DNA of 64,000 nucleotides from Bradyrhizobium lablabi (lineage in GTDB: Bacteria; Pseudomonadota; Alphaproteobacteria; Rhizobiales; Xanthobacteraceae), in assembly GCF_900141755.1 (NCBI RefSeq), contig NZ_LT670844.1:3534001-3598000 (forward strand), given 5' to 3'. Shown piece by piece: positions 1 to 7,698 of this stretch (position 1 is the stretch's first letter; each line of letters opens with the position of its first letter). Position numbers and translations under genes: made by a program. The notes below the pieces were generated by a model. That model was not told the origin of the DNA, did not search any database, and saw only the letters and a list, made by a program, of their open reading frames with translations.

Positions 1-406
1 TGCCGGCGAGATCCTTCGGCGTCCTGAGACCGGCAGCGTAGGCGTTGTTACTGGCGAAATATCCAATCAAGGGATACCCCGCCTTCTCGCGGCTCATGCC
101 GCCGATCACTTTCAAGGTGCCCTTGCCGGCGAGATTGTAGAGCCCCGCGGTGAACGCGGTGACCCCGAAATCGATATCGCCCGAAGTGGTCGCGACCGCG
201 ATCGGCTGCGCGGCGTCGAAGAACTTTAGGTCGACATCAAGCCCGGCCTCGTGAAAGTAGCCCTTGTCCTGCGCGATGAACACCGGCGCGGACGACGACA
301 GGCGCAGCACGCCGACTTTCGCTTTCAGCAAATCATCCGCCCGCGCGATCCCGCTCGCCGCGATCATCAGCAGGCCCGCCAAGGCGAGCCGTGCAACCCT
401 CATCAT
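1..406 (-). CDS. ABC transporter substrate-binding protein, NitT/TauT (NMT1) type, C-terminus cut by window edge
   Basis: The reading frame runs off the left edge, so only about 135 N-terminal residues are visible. It begins MMRVARLALAGLLMIAASG, a Sec signal peptide ending near ARA, followed by KVGVLRLSSSAPVFIAQDKG, then YFHEAGLDVDLKFF and TTSGDIDFGVTAF. This is the usual start of NMT1/SsuA-like periplasmic binding proteins, which capture a small organic or sulfonate/nitrate-like solute for an ABC importer. A GGAGG lies 7-8 bases before the first ATG, supporting the start. The FAD oxidoreductase gene upstream on the same strand ends 24 bases away, so the two are probably co-transcribed. The substrate cannot be told. 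The permease and ATPase would lie outside the window. Confidence 0.85.
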   Translation of the reverse strand, partial: MMRVARLALAGLLMIAASGIARADDLLKAKVGVLRLSSSAPVFIAQDKGYFHEAGLDVDLKFFDAAQPIAVATTSGDIDFGVTAFTAGLYNLAGKGTLKVIGGMSREKAGYPLIGYFASNNAYAAGLRTPKDLAG

Positions 407-430
407 CCAGTTTCCTCCGTCTGTTATTTA

Positions 431-1852
431 TTATAACCCTTTAGGGATCGCCTGATCCTGCCCGATAAACGCGCCCTGTTGCTTCAACTGTCGTTGCAAT
501 TTTTCAACGGCAATGTCGCGCGGAATTGTATTGCCGCCGAGCGCCAGCGCCGCCGCCGTTCCCGCCGCTTCGCCCATCGCAAAACAGGCCCCGGAGACGC
601 GCGCCGCCGACTGGCCATCATGGGTCATCGAGGCGCAGCGCCCGGCCACCAGCAGATTGTCGAGACCAACGGGAACCAGCATCCGATACGGCAATTCATT
701 AAACCCCCGCGACTCCGGGATCGGCGGAAATTTGAAGATCACGTCGCCCGCGACATGGGATTCCATCGGCCAGCCATTGACGCCGATCGAATCCGCAAAC
801 GACGTGCAGCCGAGCACGTCCTCGCCGGAGAGCATGTAGCCGCCGACCACGCGCCGCGTTTCGCGGATGCCGAGCTGCGGCGGCAGATCGACGATGTAGG
901 ATTTTTCAAACCCCGGCACGGTGCGCAGGAACTCGAACGCCTGCACCGCCTGCCGGCGGCCATCGATCTCGCCGCGCGTGAGATCATCCGGCTCGAGCCC
1001 GTTGATCGCGGTGCCGTCTTCGCGCGCGAGCTGGGTAAAGTTTACCCGCCATTCGATTTGCGAACGCTGCGGCCGCACGATCGCGGCCTTGCGCGGAAAG
1101 TGATGCGTGCCGCTGGCTTCCGCCTGCTCCATCAGCGCCGGGATCGTCCGCCAGGCTTCGCCCGCCTTTTGCGGATCGATACCGTTGAGGCGGAACATCA
1201 TCGAGGGGTACAACATGCTGCCGGCATTGTCGCCGACCTCATAAGGCGCGCCGGCCCAGGCCGCGAGATCGCCGTCGCCGGAGCAATCGATGAAAATATC
1301 CGCCGTGATCGCCTGCCGGCCGGCCTTGGTCTCGACCATCAGCGCGTTGATGCGCCTCTCGTCATGCATCACGACGCCCGCGCCGAGTGCGTGGAAAAGA
1401 ATATCCACCTTGTGGGCGGTAAGCAGGTCGTCGGCCGCGATCTTGTAGGCCGCGGTGTCGTAAGCCTGCGCCAGGATTTTCCCGAGAATGAGATGCGGCG
1501 CATTGAGCCCATCGAGCCGATCGATGCACGCCAAAAACTCCGAGGCGATGCCCTGCACCACGCGATGCATCTCGCCATGCACATTGGCATGCAGCCCGCA
1601 AAAATTCGTCACCCCCGCCGCCGTGCCCATGCCGCCGAGAAAGCCGTAGCGCTCGATCAACAGCGTGCGGCGGCCGGCACGCGCCGCGGCGACCGCGGCC
1701 GCGATCCCCGCAGGTCCGCCGCCGAGCACCGCGACTTCATATTCGCCGTAGAGCGGCACCTGGCGCGCGGGTTCTTCGATTGACCTGGAGGGCAAGTTGG
1801 GGTTCCCGGATGGTGGGCGGGGATCATGCCCCGGCGGACCGATTTTAGCCAT
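431..1852 (-). CDS. FAD-dependent oxidoreductase (FAD_oxidored family)
   Basis: The protein has 473 residues. A Rossmann dinucleotide site is seen near residues 38-75: EVAVLGGGPAGIAAAVAAAR followed by LLIERYGFLGGMGTAAG, the hallmark of the FAD_oxidored (PF12831-like) group. A second conserved block, ADIFIDCSGDGDLAAWAG, and a C-terminal FAD contact (NLLVAGRCASMTHDG, then SGACFAMGEAAGTAAALAL) complete the fold. Members oxidise or reduce small molecules but few have known substrates. The neighbour downstream is a substrate-binding protein, suggesting a small catabolic operon that imports and oxidises the same compound. No good ribosome-binding site precedes the ATG, so the start is less certain than the family. 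A 60-bp relic of a paralogue of its N-terminus lies at 2299-2358. Confidence 0.85.
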   Translation of the reverse strand: MAKIGPPGHDPRPPSGNPNLPSRSIEEPARQVPLYGEYEVAVLGGGPAGIAAAVAAARAGRRTLLIERYGFLGGMGTAAGVTNFCGLHANVHGEMHRVVQGIASEFLACIDRLDGLNAPHLILGKILAQAYDTAAYKIAADDLLTAHKVDILFHALGAGVVMHDERRINALMVETKAGRQAITADIFIDCSGDGDLAAWAGAPYEVGDNAGSMLYPSMMFRLNGIDPQKAGEAWRTIPALMEQAEASGTHHFPRKAAIVRPQRSQIEWRVNFTQLAREDGTAINGLEPDDLTRGEIDGRRQAVQAFEFLRTVPGFEKSYIVDLPPQLGIRETRRVVGGYMLSGEDVLGCTSFADSIGVNGWPMESHVAGDVIFKFPPIPESRGFNELPYRMLVPVGLDNLLVAGRCASMTHDGQSAARVSGACFAMGEAAGTAAALALGGNTIPRDIAVEKLQRQLKQQGAFIGQDQAIPKGL

Positions 1853-2008
1853 CGCGCCAAAGGACTAGCGCGCTGTTTGTATTTTGTCGCCTGCATGGTT
1901 TGCAAGCTCTGGCCCTGCCGCAACAAAATAGACCGCGTGCCGCTGTCGGATTTCATCCGCCAATTTCGTCATCCTGTCGAGGATTGGCCCGCCAAGGAGG
2001 TTCGGCAG

Positions 2009-2299
2009 ATGGCAACCAAGGAAGAGGCGATAAAGGTTCAATTCACCGCGCAACTTCAGAAAAGCCCCGCCAAAGGCGGTTGGAACTACGTTATTTGGCC
2101 TGAATCGGCCACGTTCTTCAAAACCCGCGGCCTGGTGAAGGTTCAGGGCACGATTGACGGGCGTCCCTTCCGGAGTGCGTTCATGGCGATGGGCGGCGGG
2201 GTGCACAAGCTGCCGGTCAAGGCGGAAACCCGCCAGCTCCTCGGCAAGAAGACCGGCGATATCGTAACCGTGCGGCTGATGGCGCGGGAACGGAGGTGA
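2009..2299 (+). CDS. DUF1905 domain protein
   Basis: I place the start at the ATG that gives MATKEEAIKVQFTAQLQ, because AAGGAGG lies 8-9 bases upstream; the frame is open further upstream but that stretch is not protein-like. The 96-residue product contains VQFTAQLQ...GGWNYVIWPESATFFKTRG, VKVQGTIDGRPFRSAFMAMG and HKLPVKAETRQLLGKKTGD, the compact beta-barrel pattern of DUF1905. Proteins of this kind are cytoplasmic and usually occur alone or fused to a YdeI-like domain; no biochemical role is established. It stands alone between the FAD oxidoreductase (divergent) and a GntR gene (convergent), and context does not suggest a role. Confidence 0.85.
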   Translation: MATKEEAIKVQFTAQLQKSPAKGGWNYVIWPESATFFKTRGLVKVQGTIDGRPFRSAFMAMGGGVHKLPVKAETRQLLGKKTGDIVTVRLMARERR

Positions 2300-2358
2300 T
2301 GGCGGCTGCGATGCCCGCAGGCCCACCGCCGAGCAGACCCACCTCATACTCCCCTCAT
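2299..2358 (-). pseudogene. relic of the N-terminus of a second FAD oxidoreductase
   Basis: Read on the minus strand, this stretch encodes GEYEVGLLGGGPAGIAAA, almost the same as YGEYEVAVLGGGPAGIAAA in the FAD oxidoreductase at 431-1852. By eye the DNA is about three quarters identical to 1693-1752 over roughly 60 bases. There is no continuation into an open frame on either side, so it is a fragment left after deletion of a paralogue or a partial duplication. It sits directly after the DUF1905 stop codon. Confidence 0.6.
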
Positions 2359-2395
2359 GCTGTCTTGTGATCAACAGAGATCGATCGTGAACGGG

Positions 2396-3271
2396 TCACG
2401 ATGATGCTGTCGCTTTTGCCCTCGGCCGGCTGCCGCGCTTGCGGCCGGGTGGCTGGGGCGCACCTCCGGATGGCGTTTTTCTGTTGGCAGGTAGCACATT
2501 CTGCTGAGACTGCCGGCGTGGCGTGGAAGCTCCCTGAGAAATGTCCTTGCGCTGCTCGTCTCTCTGTTCAGCAAGCAAAAGCAACGGGGCGTCCCCACCG
2601 CTATTGAGCCCGACCAGGAAATCCATCCCGGCGCGCATCACATGCTCGGCTGCAAGCGTAGCGGCGGCGCGCTCGTCGCCCTTGATGATCGCGCGCAAGA
2701 TCGCCGCGTGCTCCTCCCAGGAGCGGGCTTGCCGGCCCGGATCCATCGGCGCGAACAGCATCGCGGTCCGTTCACGCAGTTTCTGCAGCAGATCCCCGAG
2801 AACCGTATTTTGTCCGGCCGCGGCGAGTTCGCTGTGGAAACGCTGGTTGAGATCGAACAACTGCTCAAAACGCTTGGCCGCGACTGCCGCATTTCCCTTG
2901 CTCAGCACCGCCTCGATGCGCTTGATGATCTGCTTGTCCTGCCGGCGCGCCGCGAGCCTGGCGTTCTGCCCCTCGAGCAGGGCCCGCAATTCGATCGTCT
3001 CGCGTGCCTCCTGCTCCGTCATCGTCGCTACCGCCGCGCCCCGACGCGCGGTTACTTCGATCAGACCCTCGGAGGCGAGCGCACGGATCGCCTCGCGCAC
3101 CGGATTGCGGGAGACCCCCAGTTCGTCGGCAAGACGGCCCTCAATCAAACGTTCGCCTGGCTTCAATCGCCCGGACAAGATGGCCTGGCGGAGCTCCGCC
3201 ACCACCTGGTCGTGAAGCGGGGAATGGGCCTCGCCAAGTCGACGCTTCGCTGTTCCGATCGTGAGCGCCAT
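2396..3271 (-). CDS. GntR-family transcriptional regulator, FCD (FadR) subfamily
   Basis: The 291-residue protein has an N-terminal winged helix (LHDQVVAELRQAILSGRLKP, then GERLIEGRLADELGVSRNPVREAIRAL, residues about 18-65) and a C-terminal FCD ligand-binding bundle (ELRALLEGQNARLAA; FDLNQRFHSELAAAGQN; HAAILRAIIKGDERAAATLAAEHV) that supplies the metal/ligand histidines. Such proteins usually repress carboxylate catabolism genes until the substrate binds. About 55 residues after the FCD domain form an unusual basic, low-complexity tail. It lies just downstream of the ferredoxin/diiron-oxidase cluster on the same strand, and two TTGTATAC-type dyads in that cluster's divergent promoter are the obvious candidate operators. 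That link is inferred. Confidence 0.9.
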   Translation of the reverse strand: MALTIGTAKRRLGEAHSPLHDQVVAELRQAILSGRLKPGERLIEGRLADELGVSRNPVREAIRALASEGLIEVTARRGAAVATMTEQEARETIELRALLEGQNARLAARRQDKQIIKRIEAVLSKGNAAVAAKRFEQLFDLNQRFHSELAAAGQNTVLGDLLQKLRERTAMLFAPMDPGRQARSWEEHAAILRAIIKGDERAAATLAAEHVMRAGMDFLVGLNSGGDAPLLLLAEQRDEQRKDISQGASTPRRQSQQNVLPANRKTPSGGAPQPPGRKRGSRPRAKATASS

Positions 3272-3512
3272 GTCGTCAACCTATCCAAAAATCAATCGGC
3301 CGCCGTCGAGACAAGCACAACAACGCAGACGATTCTGAAGCGCGCGCCAGTTTACTGCAATCCGCCCCATATGCCATCCGGTCGATACGCATAGCCTTCC
3401 TTGCGCACAGTTCAGCGGATCGCATCAAATGCGCCATTGAGCGCGCCATAGGATTCGGCTTCATTCCCGGTAACCGTGCCGGCTGCCCGGCTATGTGACT
3501 GTCCATGGTAAC

Positions 3513-3878
3513 CTATTGCGCCGGTCCATCGGGCGGGGGTGCAACTGCCGCTACGTCCGGCTCGCTGCGGGGGGCCGCGGCACGACGCTCCGCCAGCGGC
3601 ACCCAGGAGACACTGACGTCGCCGTTCAGGAAGGTCTGGCAGGCCATACGGTAACCGGCCTTGAATTGCTCTTCGGTCAGATGTTTGCGCTCTTTGGGCT
3701 TGATGGCATCGGTGTGCTCAAGGCCTTGCTCTATCCTGCATTTGCAGGTGCCGCATAGTCCGCCGCCGCACTTGAATGGAATCCCGCCCTGCTCGCGCAA
3801 CGAAACCCGCAGCAGATTGCTGTTTTCCGGCGCGCTCGCCACCTTGCCGTTGTTCGTCAGGAATGTGACTTGAATCAT
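3513..3878 (-). CDS. 2Fe-2S ferredoxin (plant type) with C-terminal extension
   Basis: This 121-residue protein begins MIQVTFLTNNGKVASAPENS and carries the plant-type cluster signature CGGGLCGTCKC at about residues 37-47, with the fourth cysteine in AGYRMACQTFLNGD. These four cysteines ligate a [2Fe-2S] centre that carries single electrons to an oxygenase or oxidase. The last 25 residues (RRAAAPRSEP...PPPDGPAQ) are proline/alanine rich and look disordered. It is the last gene of a four-gene run with a second ferredoxin, a 102-residue unknown protein and a heme-oxygenase-like diiron oxidase. I infer that it reduces that oxidase. The ribosome-binding site is weak. Confidence 0.9.
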   Translation of the reverse strand: MIQVTFLTNNGKVASAPENSNLLRVSLREQGGIPFKCGGGLCGTCKCRIEQGLEHTDAIKPKERKHLTEEQFKAGYRMACQTFLNGDVSVSWVPLAERRAAAPRSEPDVAAVAPPPDGPAQ

Positions 3879-3901
3879 GTCGGTGACCGGCTGACAACAC
3901 T

Positions 3902-4210
3902 TCAGCTTGCAGGCAGCGCCGTCTTGCGCAACTCGGTGTCCATGTGGCCGAACGTCGTGAGGTGCTGCAGCTCCTTGAGCGCCTGCTCGGTCGTCTCGAA
4001 TTTTTCCAGGAATTTTACAGGCACATCGTTGACGATCGCGGTGTCGTCTTCGACGACGCGGATCTTGGTGCGCTCTTCAAGCAGTTCCGCGATCACGAAG
4101 TGCGCTTTGGTATGCCCGTAAAACAGATAGTCGTAAGCCTCGAGCGGCCGAAGACCCCTGACGGTCTCGGTCCTGAATTGTCCGGGCTTGCTTGTCAGAA
4201 TGACATACAT
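3902..4210 (-). CDS. small conserved protein of unknown function in the ferredoxin/diiron-oxidase operon
   Basis: I do not recognise the family. The 102-residue product starts MYVILTSKPGQFRTETVRG and has no signal peptide or membrane segment. It is mixed alpha/beta with ...EAYDYLFYGHTKAHFVIAEL, then EERTKIRVVEDDTAIVNDVP, KFLEKFETTEQALKELQHL and a polar tail. GAGGA stands 8 bases before the ATG, a strong start signal. Its place between two ferredoxin genes and downstream of the oxidase suggests a role as an accessory or substrate-channel subunit of that redox system, but nothing in the sequence proves it. Confidence 0.7.
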   Translation of the reverse strand: MYVILTSKPGQFRTETVRGLRPLEAYDYLFYGHTKAHFVIAELLEERTKIRVVEDDTAIVNDVPVKFLEKFETTEQALKELQHLTTFGHMDTELRKTALPAS

Positions 4211-4257
4211 GGCAATTCCTCATTGTCATTGGCAACGCGCCGGACCGCTCGCCGCGG

Positions 4258-4593
4258 TCAGGAGCCTTGAAGAGCCGCGGGTGCCGAGGGCTCGATCGGG
4301 ATCTCGTCTTGCAAGAGTTCTACATCGTGGCTGAGCCAAAGCTGACAAATCAGCCGGTAGCCTTCATCCAGTCCCGGACCCAACCGCCTCTTTTCCTTCC
4401 AGTTCGGCTCAGGCAATTGCTCGGCTCCCTTAAGGACACGGCAGGCGCATTTTCCGCACTTCCCCATCCCGCATCCATATCGCAGATGAGGATAAGGAAA
4501 CTGCCTGATGCCCGCCTTCACGACCAGATTTGTGTTAGCTGCCACCTCGCCGTGATAGGCGTGACCGTCGCGATGCAGGGTTACCTTGGGCAC
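4258..4593 (-). CDS. second 2Fe-2S ferredoxin
   Basis: The frame is open from 4632, but that start would overlap the oxidase gene by 35 bases. I prefer the GTG at 4593, five bases after the oxidase stop, which gives (V)PKVTLHRDGHAYHGEVAAN, the usual beginning for this family. The [2Fe-2S] signature is CGMGKCGKCACRV, with the fourth cysteine in EGYRLICQLWL. It differs clearly from the ferredoxin at 3513-3878, so the two are not a recent duplication; they may serve different partners or potentials. Operon position directly after the diiron oxidase argues that it feeds electrons to it. Confidence 0.9.
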   Translation of the reverse strand: MPKVTLHRDGHAYHGEVAANTNLVVKAGIRQFPYPHLRYGCGMGKCGKCACRVLKGAEQLPEPNWKEKRRLGPGLDEGYRLICQLWLSHDVELLQDEIPIEPSAPAALQGS

Positions 4594-4597
4594 CCGA

Positions 4598-5368
4598 TCA
4601 AGCCTGCAGCAATTGCCGCTCGCCTTGCTCAACTTTGCGCTCGACGTTCTCGATCTCGCTGATCGGAACGTCCTTGGCGACGTAGTCCCAATAAAGCGCG
4701 GTGGTGTACAGTAGCCGCATCTGCGCCCCTATTTCGCAGATTTTCAGGCAGCGTTGTTGCAGCTCGACAGTATCGGCGTGCTCAAGAACGATCTGATAGC
4801 CGCGTTCGCCATGGATTTCGTCGGAAACGATATGGAGATCGAAGAATTCGACTTCCTCATCGGTGAATTTGTACTTCTCGCGCAGGGTCGGCGTTTGCTT
4901 GCGATAGATCGACGGCACCTGCGACTCCAGACCGACCACGAGACCGGCGACCGCGACGATCGGATCTTCGCGCATCGCCACCGCATAACACCAGCTCTGC
5001 AGGCCGCGCGTGGTGGCGGTCATGTTGTCAGGATCGATGACGCGCGCGCGCGTCGTGCCGCAGGCTTCGGCAAAACGGATCAGGAGATCGGTATGGCGGT
5101 CGCCGCCAATCTCTTCTTCGTACATGTTGGCCAGCAGGAAGTCCTTGGCCTCGGTGTACCGTTCCGGCATCCGGGCATAGACATAGGCCAGATAGTCCGC
5201 GAACGGCCCGACATAGTGGTAATGATTCTCAGCCCAGCTTGCGAGATGCGCCCGGCTCAGCTTGCCGCTTGCCCAGGCGATGCTGAACGGGGCCTTGTTG
5301 GCGCTCTTGCCCTTGATCGCATTTTCGAGAGCGGTGCGGAATTCCACATGGTTCATCAATTCAGGCAT
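4598..5368 (-). CDS. heme-oxygenase-like diiron oxidase (PqqC/TenA/CADD-like fold)
   Basis: The ATG at 5368 is preceded by AAGGAA at good spacing and gives a 256-residue helical protein. Candidate metal ligands are E47 in WAENHYHYVG, E85 and H92 in MYEEEIGGDRH, E148 in VVGLESQVPS, and H179, D183 and H186 in FFDLHIVSDEIHGE. The E-x6-H and H-x3-D-x2-H spacings equal those of the CADD diiron site as I remember it, whereas PqqC and TenA lack the full set. Such enzymes activate oxygen for N-oxygenation, C-C cleavage or self-modification. Two ferredoxin genes follow and a permease gene is divergent, so I infer a ferredoxin-fed oxidase acting on an imported acid or amine. The actual reaction is unknown. 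Confidence 0.8.
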   Translation of the reverse strand: MPELMNHVEFRTALENAIKGKSANKAPFSIAWASGKLSRAHLASWAENHYHYVGPFADYLAYVYARMPERYTEAKDFLLANMYEEEIGGDRHTDLLIRFAEACGTTRARVIDPDNMTATTRGLQSWCYAVAMREDPIVAVAGLVVGLESQVPSIYRKQTPTLREKYKFTDEEVEFFDLHIVSDEIHGERGYQIVLEHADTVELQQRCLKICEIGAQMRLLYTTALYWDYVAKDVPISEIENVERKVEQGERQLLQA

Positions 5369-5420
5369 GGTCGCGTTCCTTTGTGGACATGGCTGGTCGA
5401 GGCGGCATTGGATCACCAAA

Positions 5421-5440
5421 ATTGTATACTTTATACGAGA
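5421..5440. promoter_or_regulatory. putative GntR operator 1
   Basis: The sequence ATTGTATACTTTATACGAGA contains the dyad GTATA-CTT-TATAC (5424-5436). It lies about 55-70 bases upstream of the diiron oxidase start. A close inverted copy occurs at 5533-5552, near the divergent permease. TTGTATAC half sites are common operators of FCD-type GntR repressors, one of which is encoded at 2396-3271. Assignment is inferred from position and symmetry. Confidence 0.45.
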
Positions 5441-5532
5441 ACAGTCAATCGGCGGACCTGCTCATATCGCAGGCGCTTGTGCAGTCATTTGACCATTCTT
5501 TGGCGCACCGCATCACAAATTATCGCTTGCGT

Positions 5533-5552
5533 TCGAGAATACAGTATACAAT
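5533..5552. promoter_or_regulatory. putative GntR operator 2 (inverted copy)
   Basis: Read on the minus strand this is ATTGTATACTGTATTCTCGA, matching operator 1 at 15 of 20 positions with the same ATTGTATACT start. It lies about 50-65 bases upstream of the permease start at 5600. One copy near each divergent gene suggests coordinate control by a single regulator. Confidence 0.4.
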
Positions 5553-5599
5553 CCTTTGGCCGTAAGCTCGGCAGTCCGGTTCCATTCGGCGAGGGATAC

Positions 5600-7153
5600 A
5601 TGAGTCAGCACGTCACGATCACCGCCGCCCATTGGGTCTATCTCGCAGGTGTATTGGCGGTCGTGCTCACGATGGTGCTGCGCGCCAACGTGGTTGTCCC
5701 TTCCATCGTTGCCACCTTCGCCGTGGCGTTGGTATGGACGCACAGCCCGGTGAGTGCGCTTGGAAGCATCTTCAATGCCAGCTTCGTCGCGGCCAAGGAG
5801 CTGTTCAACATCTTTCTCGTGATCGCGCTGATCACCTCGCTCCTGAACGCACTGAAGTCGCTGCGCTCCGACGTTCTCATGGTGCAGCCGTTCCGGACGG
5901 TGATGACGAATGGTCACACCGCCTTCTTTGTGCTTTCTGCCGTGACCTATGTGATTTCGCTGTTTTTCTGGCCGACGCCCGCCGTTCCGCTGGTGTCGGC
6001 GGTGCTGTTGCCCGCCGCGATCATCGCCGGGCTGCCGCCGATCGCCGGCGCGATGGCGATCGCGATCGCCGGTCAGGGCATGGCATTGTCCTCGGACTAT
6101 GTGATCGGCGTTGCCCCCGGCATAAGCGCCAAGGCTGCCGGCGCCGCAATCAGCGCCGCAGCAGTGGCCGACCGCGCCCTGGCGCTGTCACTTATCACCG
6201 GCGGCGTTGCCTTGCTGCTTGCCTATTTCTCCATTCGCAAACTTATTCGTCCGGGCAGCGAAGCGTTGCTGCTGCGCTGGCAGCGTCAATCGAGCACGGG
6301 TGAACTCGAACGCCTGGAAGCCGCCGGCAGTTTCGACAAGGCCGAGATCGCGCGCGGTACCAGTGCCAGCTATGAAGAACCACTCGCGGTCGATGCCCAG
6401 ATCAGGACCGAGCTGCCCGTCGGAAAGCGGCGCGCCTACTGGTCGAAATTCTTCGCCATTCTCACTCCACTCGGATTCCTGGCCGTGATCGCGGTGATGG
6501 TATTGCCCAAACTGGGCGCTGGCCGCGGGTTGCCGGGACTCAAGGGCGGCGACGCGGCCGCGCTGGTCGGCGGCATGGGTGCGGCGCTGATGATTCTGGC
6601 GACGCTGGCCGCCGAAGGTCCGCGCAAGAGCCTCGACGTCTGTGCCGACCATATCACCGACGGCTTCGTTTTCGCCTTCAAGGCGATGGGCTCGGTTCTT
6701 CCGATCGCAGGCTTCTTTTTCATGGGAGCAGGCGGCGATCTCGCTGCCGGCGTTCTCAACGTCCCGGTCGGCGAAGCGCCGCCGTTGCTGTTCAACTTGA
6801 TCCAGAACGCCCAGCAATGGATTCCGCACAATCACGTGCTGGTGGCATTTGGCGTGCTGCTGGTCGGCATGATCACCGGCGTCGATGGTTCCGGCTTCGC
6901 CGGCCTCCCGCTCACGGGGTCGCTGGCGGGCGCGCTTGGACCGACGGTCGGGCTTGACGTGACCACGCTGTGCGCCGTCGGGCAGATGGGCGCGGTGTGG
7001 ACCGGCGGAGGCACCTTGATCGCATGGTCGTCGCTGATCGCGGTGGCGGGGTTCGCTCGCGTGTCGGTGCTCGACACGGTCCGCGCCCTTCTGCTACCCG
7101 TGCTGGCCGGTCTCTTCGTATCGACCGTCTGCGCCGTCCTGTTCTGGAGCTAG
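5600..7153 (+). CDS. polytopic permease, probable organic-acid transporter
   Basis: The frame is open far upstream, through the antisense of the oxidase, but the real start is the ATG at 5600 with GAGGGA just before it (MSQHVTITAAHWVYLAGVLA). The 517-residue protein has about 12 hydrophobic segments arranged in two similar halves with a hydrophilic loop at residues 215-285. Conserved-looking stretches include FWPTPAVPLVSAVLLPAAII, AIAIAGQGMALSSDYVIG and TGVDGSGFAGLPLTGSLAG, typical of the ion-transporter superfamily (GntP/DcuC/CitMHS-like carriers). I cannot assign the exact family or substrate. It is divergent from the diiron oxidase operon and followed by a GlcG/HbpS gene, so it likely imports the compound handled by that cluster. 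Confidence 0.75.
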   Translation: MSQHVTITAAHWVYLAGVLAVVLTMVLRANVVVPSIVATFAVALVWTHSPVSALGSIFNASFVAAKELFNIFLVIALITSLLNALKSLRSDVLMVQPFRTVMTNGHTAFFVLSAVTYVISLFFWPTPAVPLVSAVLLPAAIIAGLPPIAGAMAIAIAGQGMALSSDYVIGVAPGISAKAAGAAISAAAVADRALALSLITGGVALLLAYFSIRKLIRPGSEALLLRWQRQSSTGELERLEAAGSFDKAEIARGTSASYEEPLAVDAQIRTELPVGKRRAYWSKFFAILTPLGFLAVIAVMVLPKLGAGRGLPGLKGGDAAALVGGMGAALMILATLAAEGPRKSLDVCADHITDGFVFAFKAMGSVLPIAGFFFMGAGGDLAAGVLNVPVGEAPPLLFNLIQNAQQWIPHNHVLVAFGVLLVGMITGVDGSGFAGLPLTGSLAGALGPTVGLDVTTLCAVGQMGAVWTGGGTLIAWSSLIAVAGFARVSVLDTVRALLLPVLAGLFVSTVCAVLFWS

Positions 7154-7200
7154 AGCCAGCCATCATCAGCATTCGCAGTGCGAACCGCCGGGTATAACGA

Positions 7201-7680
7201 ATGAGACCTTCGATCAAATTGGAGCTCGCAGAAGCGCGCCACATGGTCGCCGCCGCCATCCGTAAATCCTTCGAGATCGGTGTGCCGGAGACGGTATGCG
7301 TCGTCGACGAAGGCGGCTATCCGCTGGCACTCGAACGGATGGACGGCGCGCGCCTGACCGGACCCCAGATCGCCTGGAACAAGGCCTTCACCGCGGCCGG
7401 GCACAAGCGCTCGACCCACTTGTTCAACCAGGCGCCGAGCGGCCCCGCGCTTCCGGGCAATGAAGCCTTTGGCATTCAGTGGAGTTTCGAAGGCAAATTT
7501 GCCGTGTTTGTTGGCGGTTTTCCGATCGTCGTGGACGATGAGGTCGTCGGCGGCATCGGCCTCAGCGGCGGCAACGGCGAGCAAGACACCGCCTGCGGCG
7601 TCGCGGCCCTGCAGGCCCTGCAGGAGTTGCTGGCGCCGAACAAGCATCACGTTCTGGTCCAGGCCGACATCAAGATGTGA
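7201..7680 (+). CDS. GlcG/HbpS family protein
   Basis: The 159-residue protein shows the whole GlcG/HbpS (PF03928) pattern: LELAEARHMVAAAIRKSFE, VCVVDEGGYPLALERMDGA, AWNKAFTAAGHKRSTH, GKFAVFVGGFPIVVDDEVVG and GIGLSGGNGEQDTACGVAAL. Family members bind heme or small ligands, and one (GlcG) occurs in glycolate operons, but the enzymatic role is unclear. There is no signal peptide, so it is probably cytoplasmic. It follows the permease by 47 bases and is likely in the same transcript. In this context it may sense or process the permease substrate. Confidence 0.88.
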   Translation: MRPSIKLELAEARHMVAAAIRKSFEIGVPETVCVVDEGGYPLALERMDGARLTGPQIAWNKAFTAAGHKRSTHLFNQAPSGPALPGNEAFGIQWSFEGKFAVFVGGFPIVVDDEVVGGIGLSGGNGEQDTACGVAALQALQELLAPNKHHVLVQADIKM

Positions 7681-7698
7681 TCGACGGGCAGCGGCGCC

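Noticed and set aside
479..1783. Long plus-strand open frame of 434 residues
   Set aside because: It is antisense to the FAD oxidoreductase, rich in Arg/His/Ala and without any domain pattern; a high-GC shadow.
4754..5599. In-frame extension of the permease by 282 residues
   Set aside because: It is antisense to the diiron oxidase and not protein-like; the ATG at 5600 has a ribosome-binding site and fits the first membrane helix.
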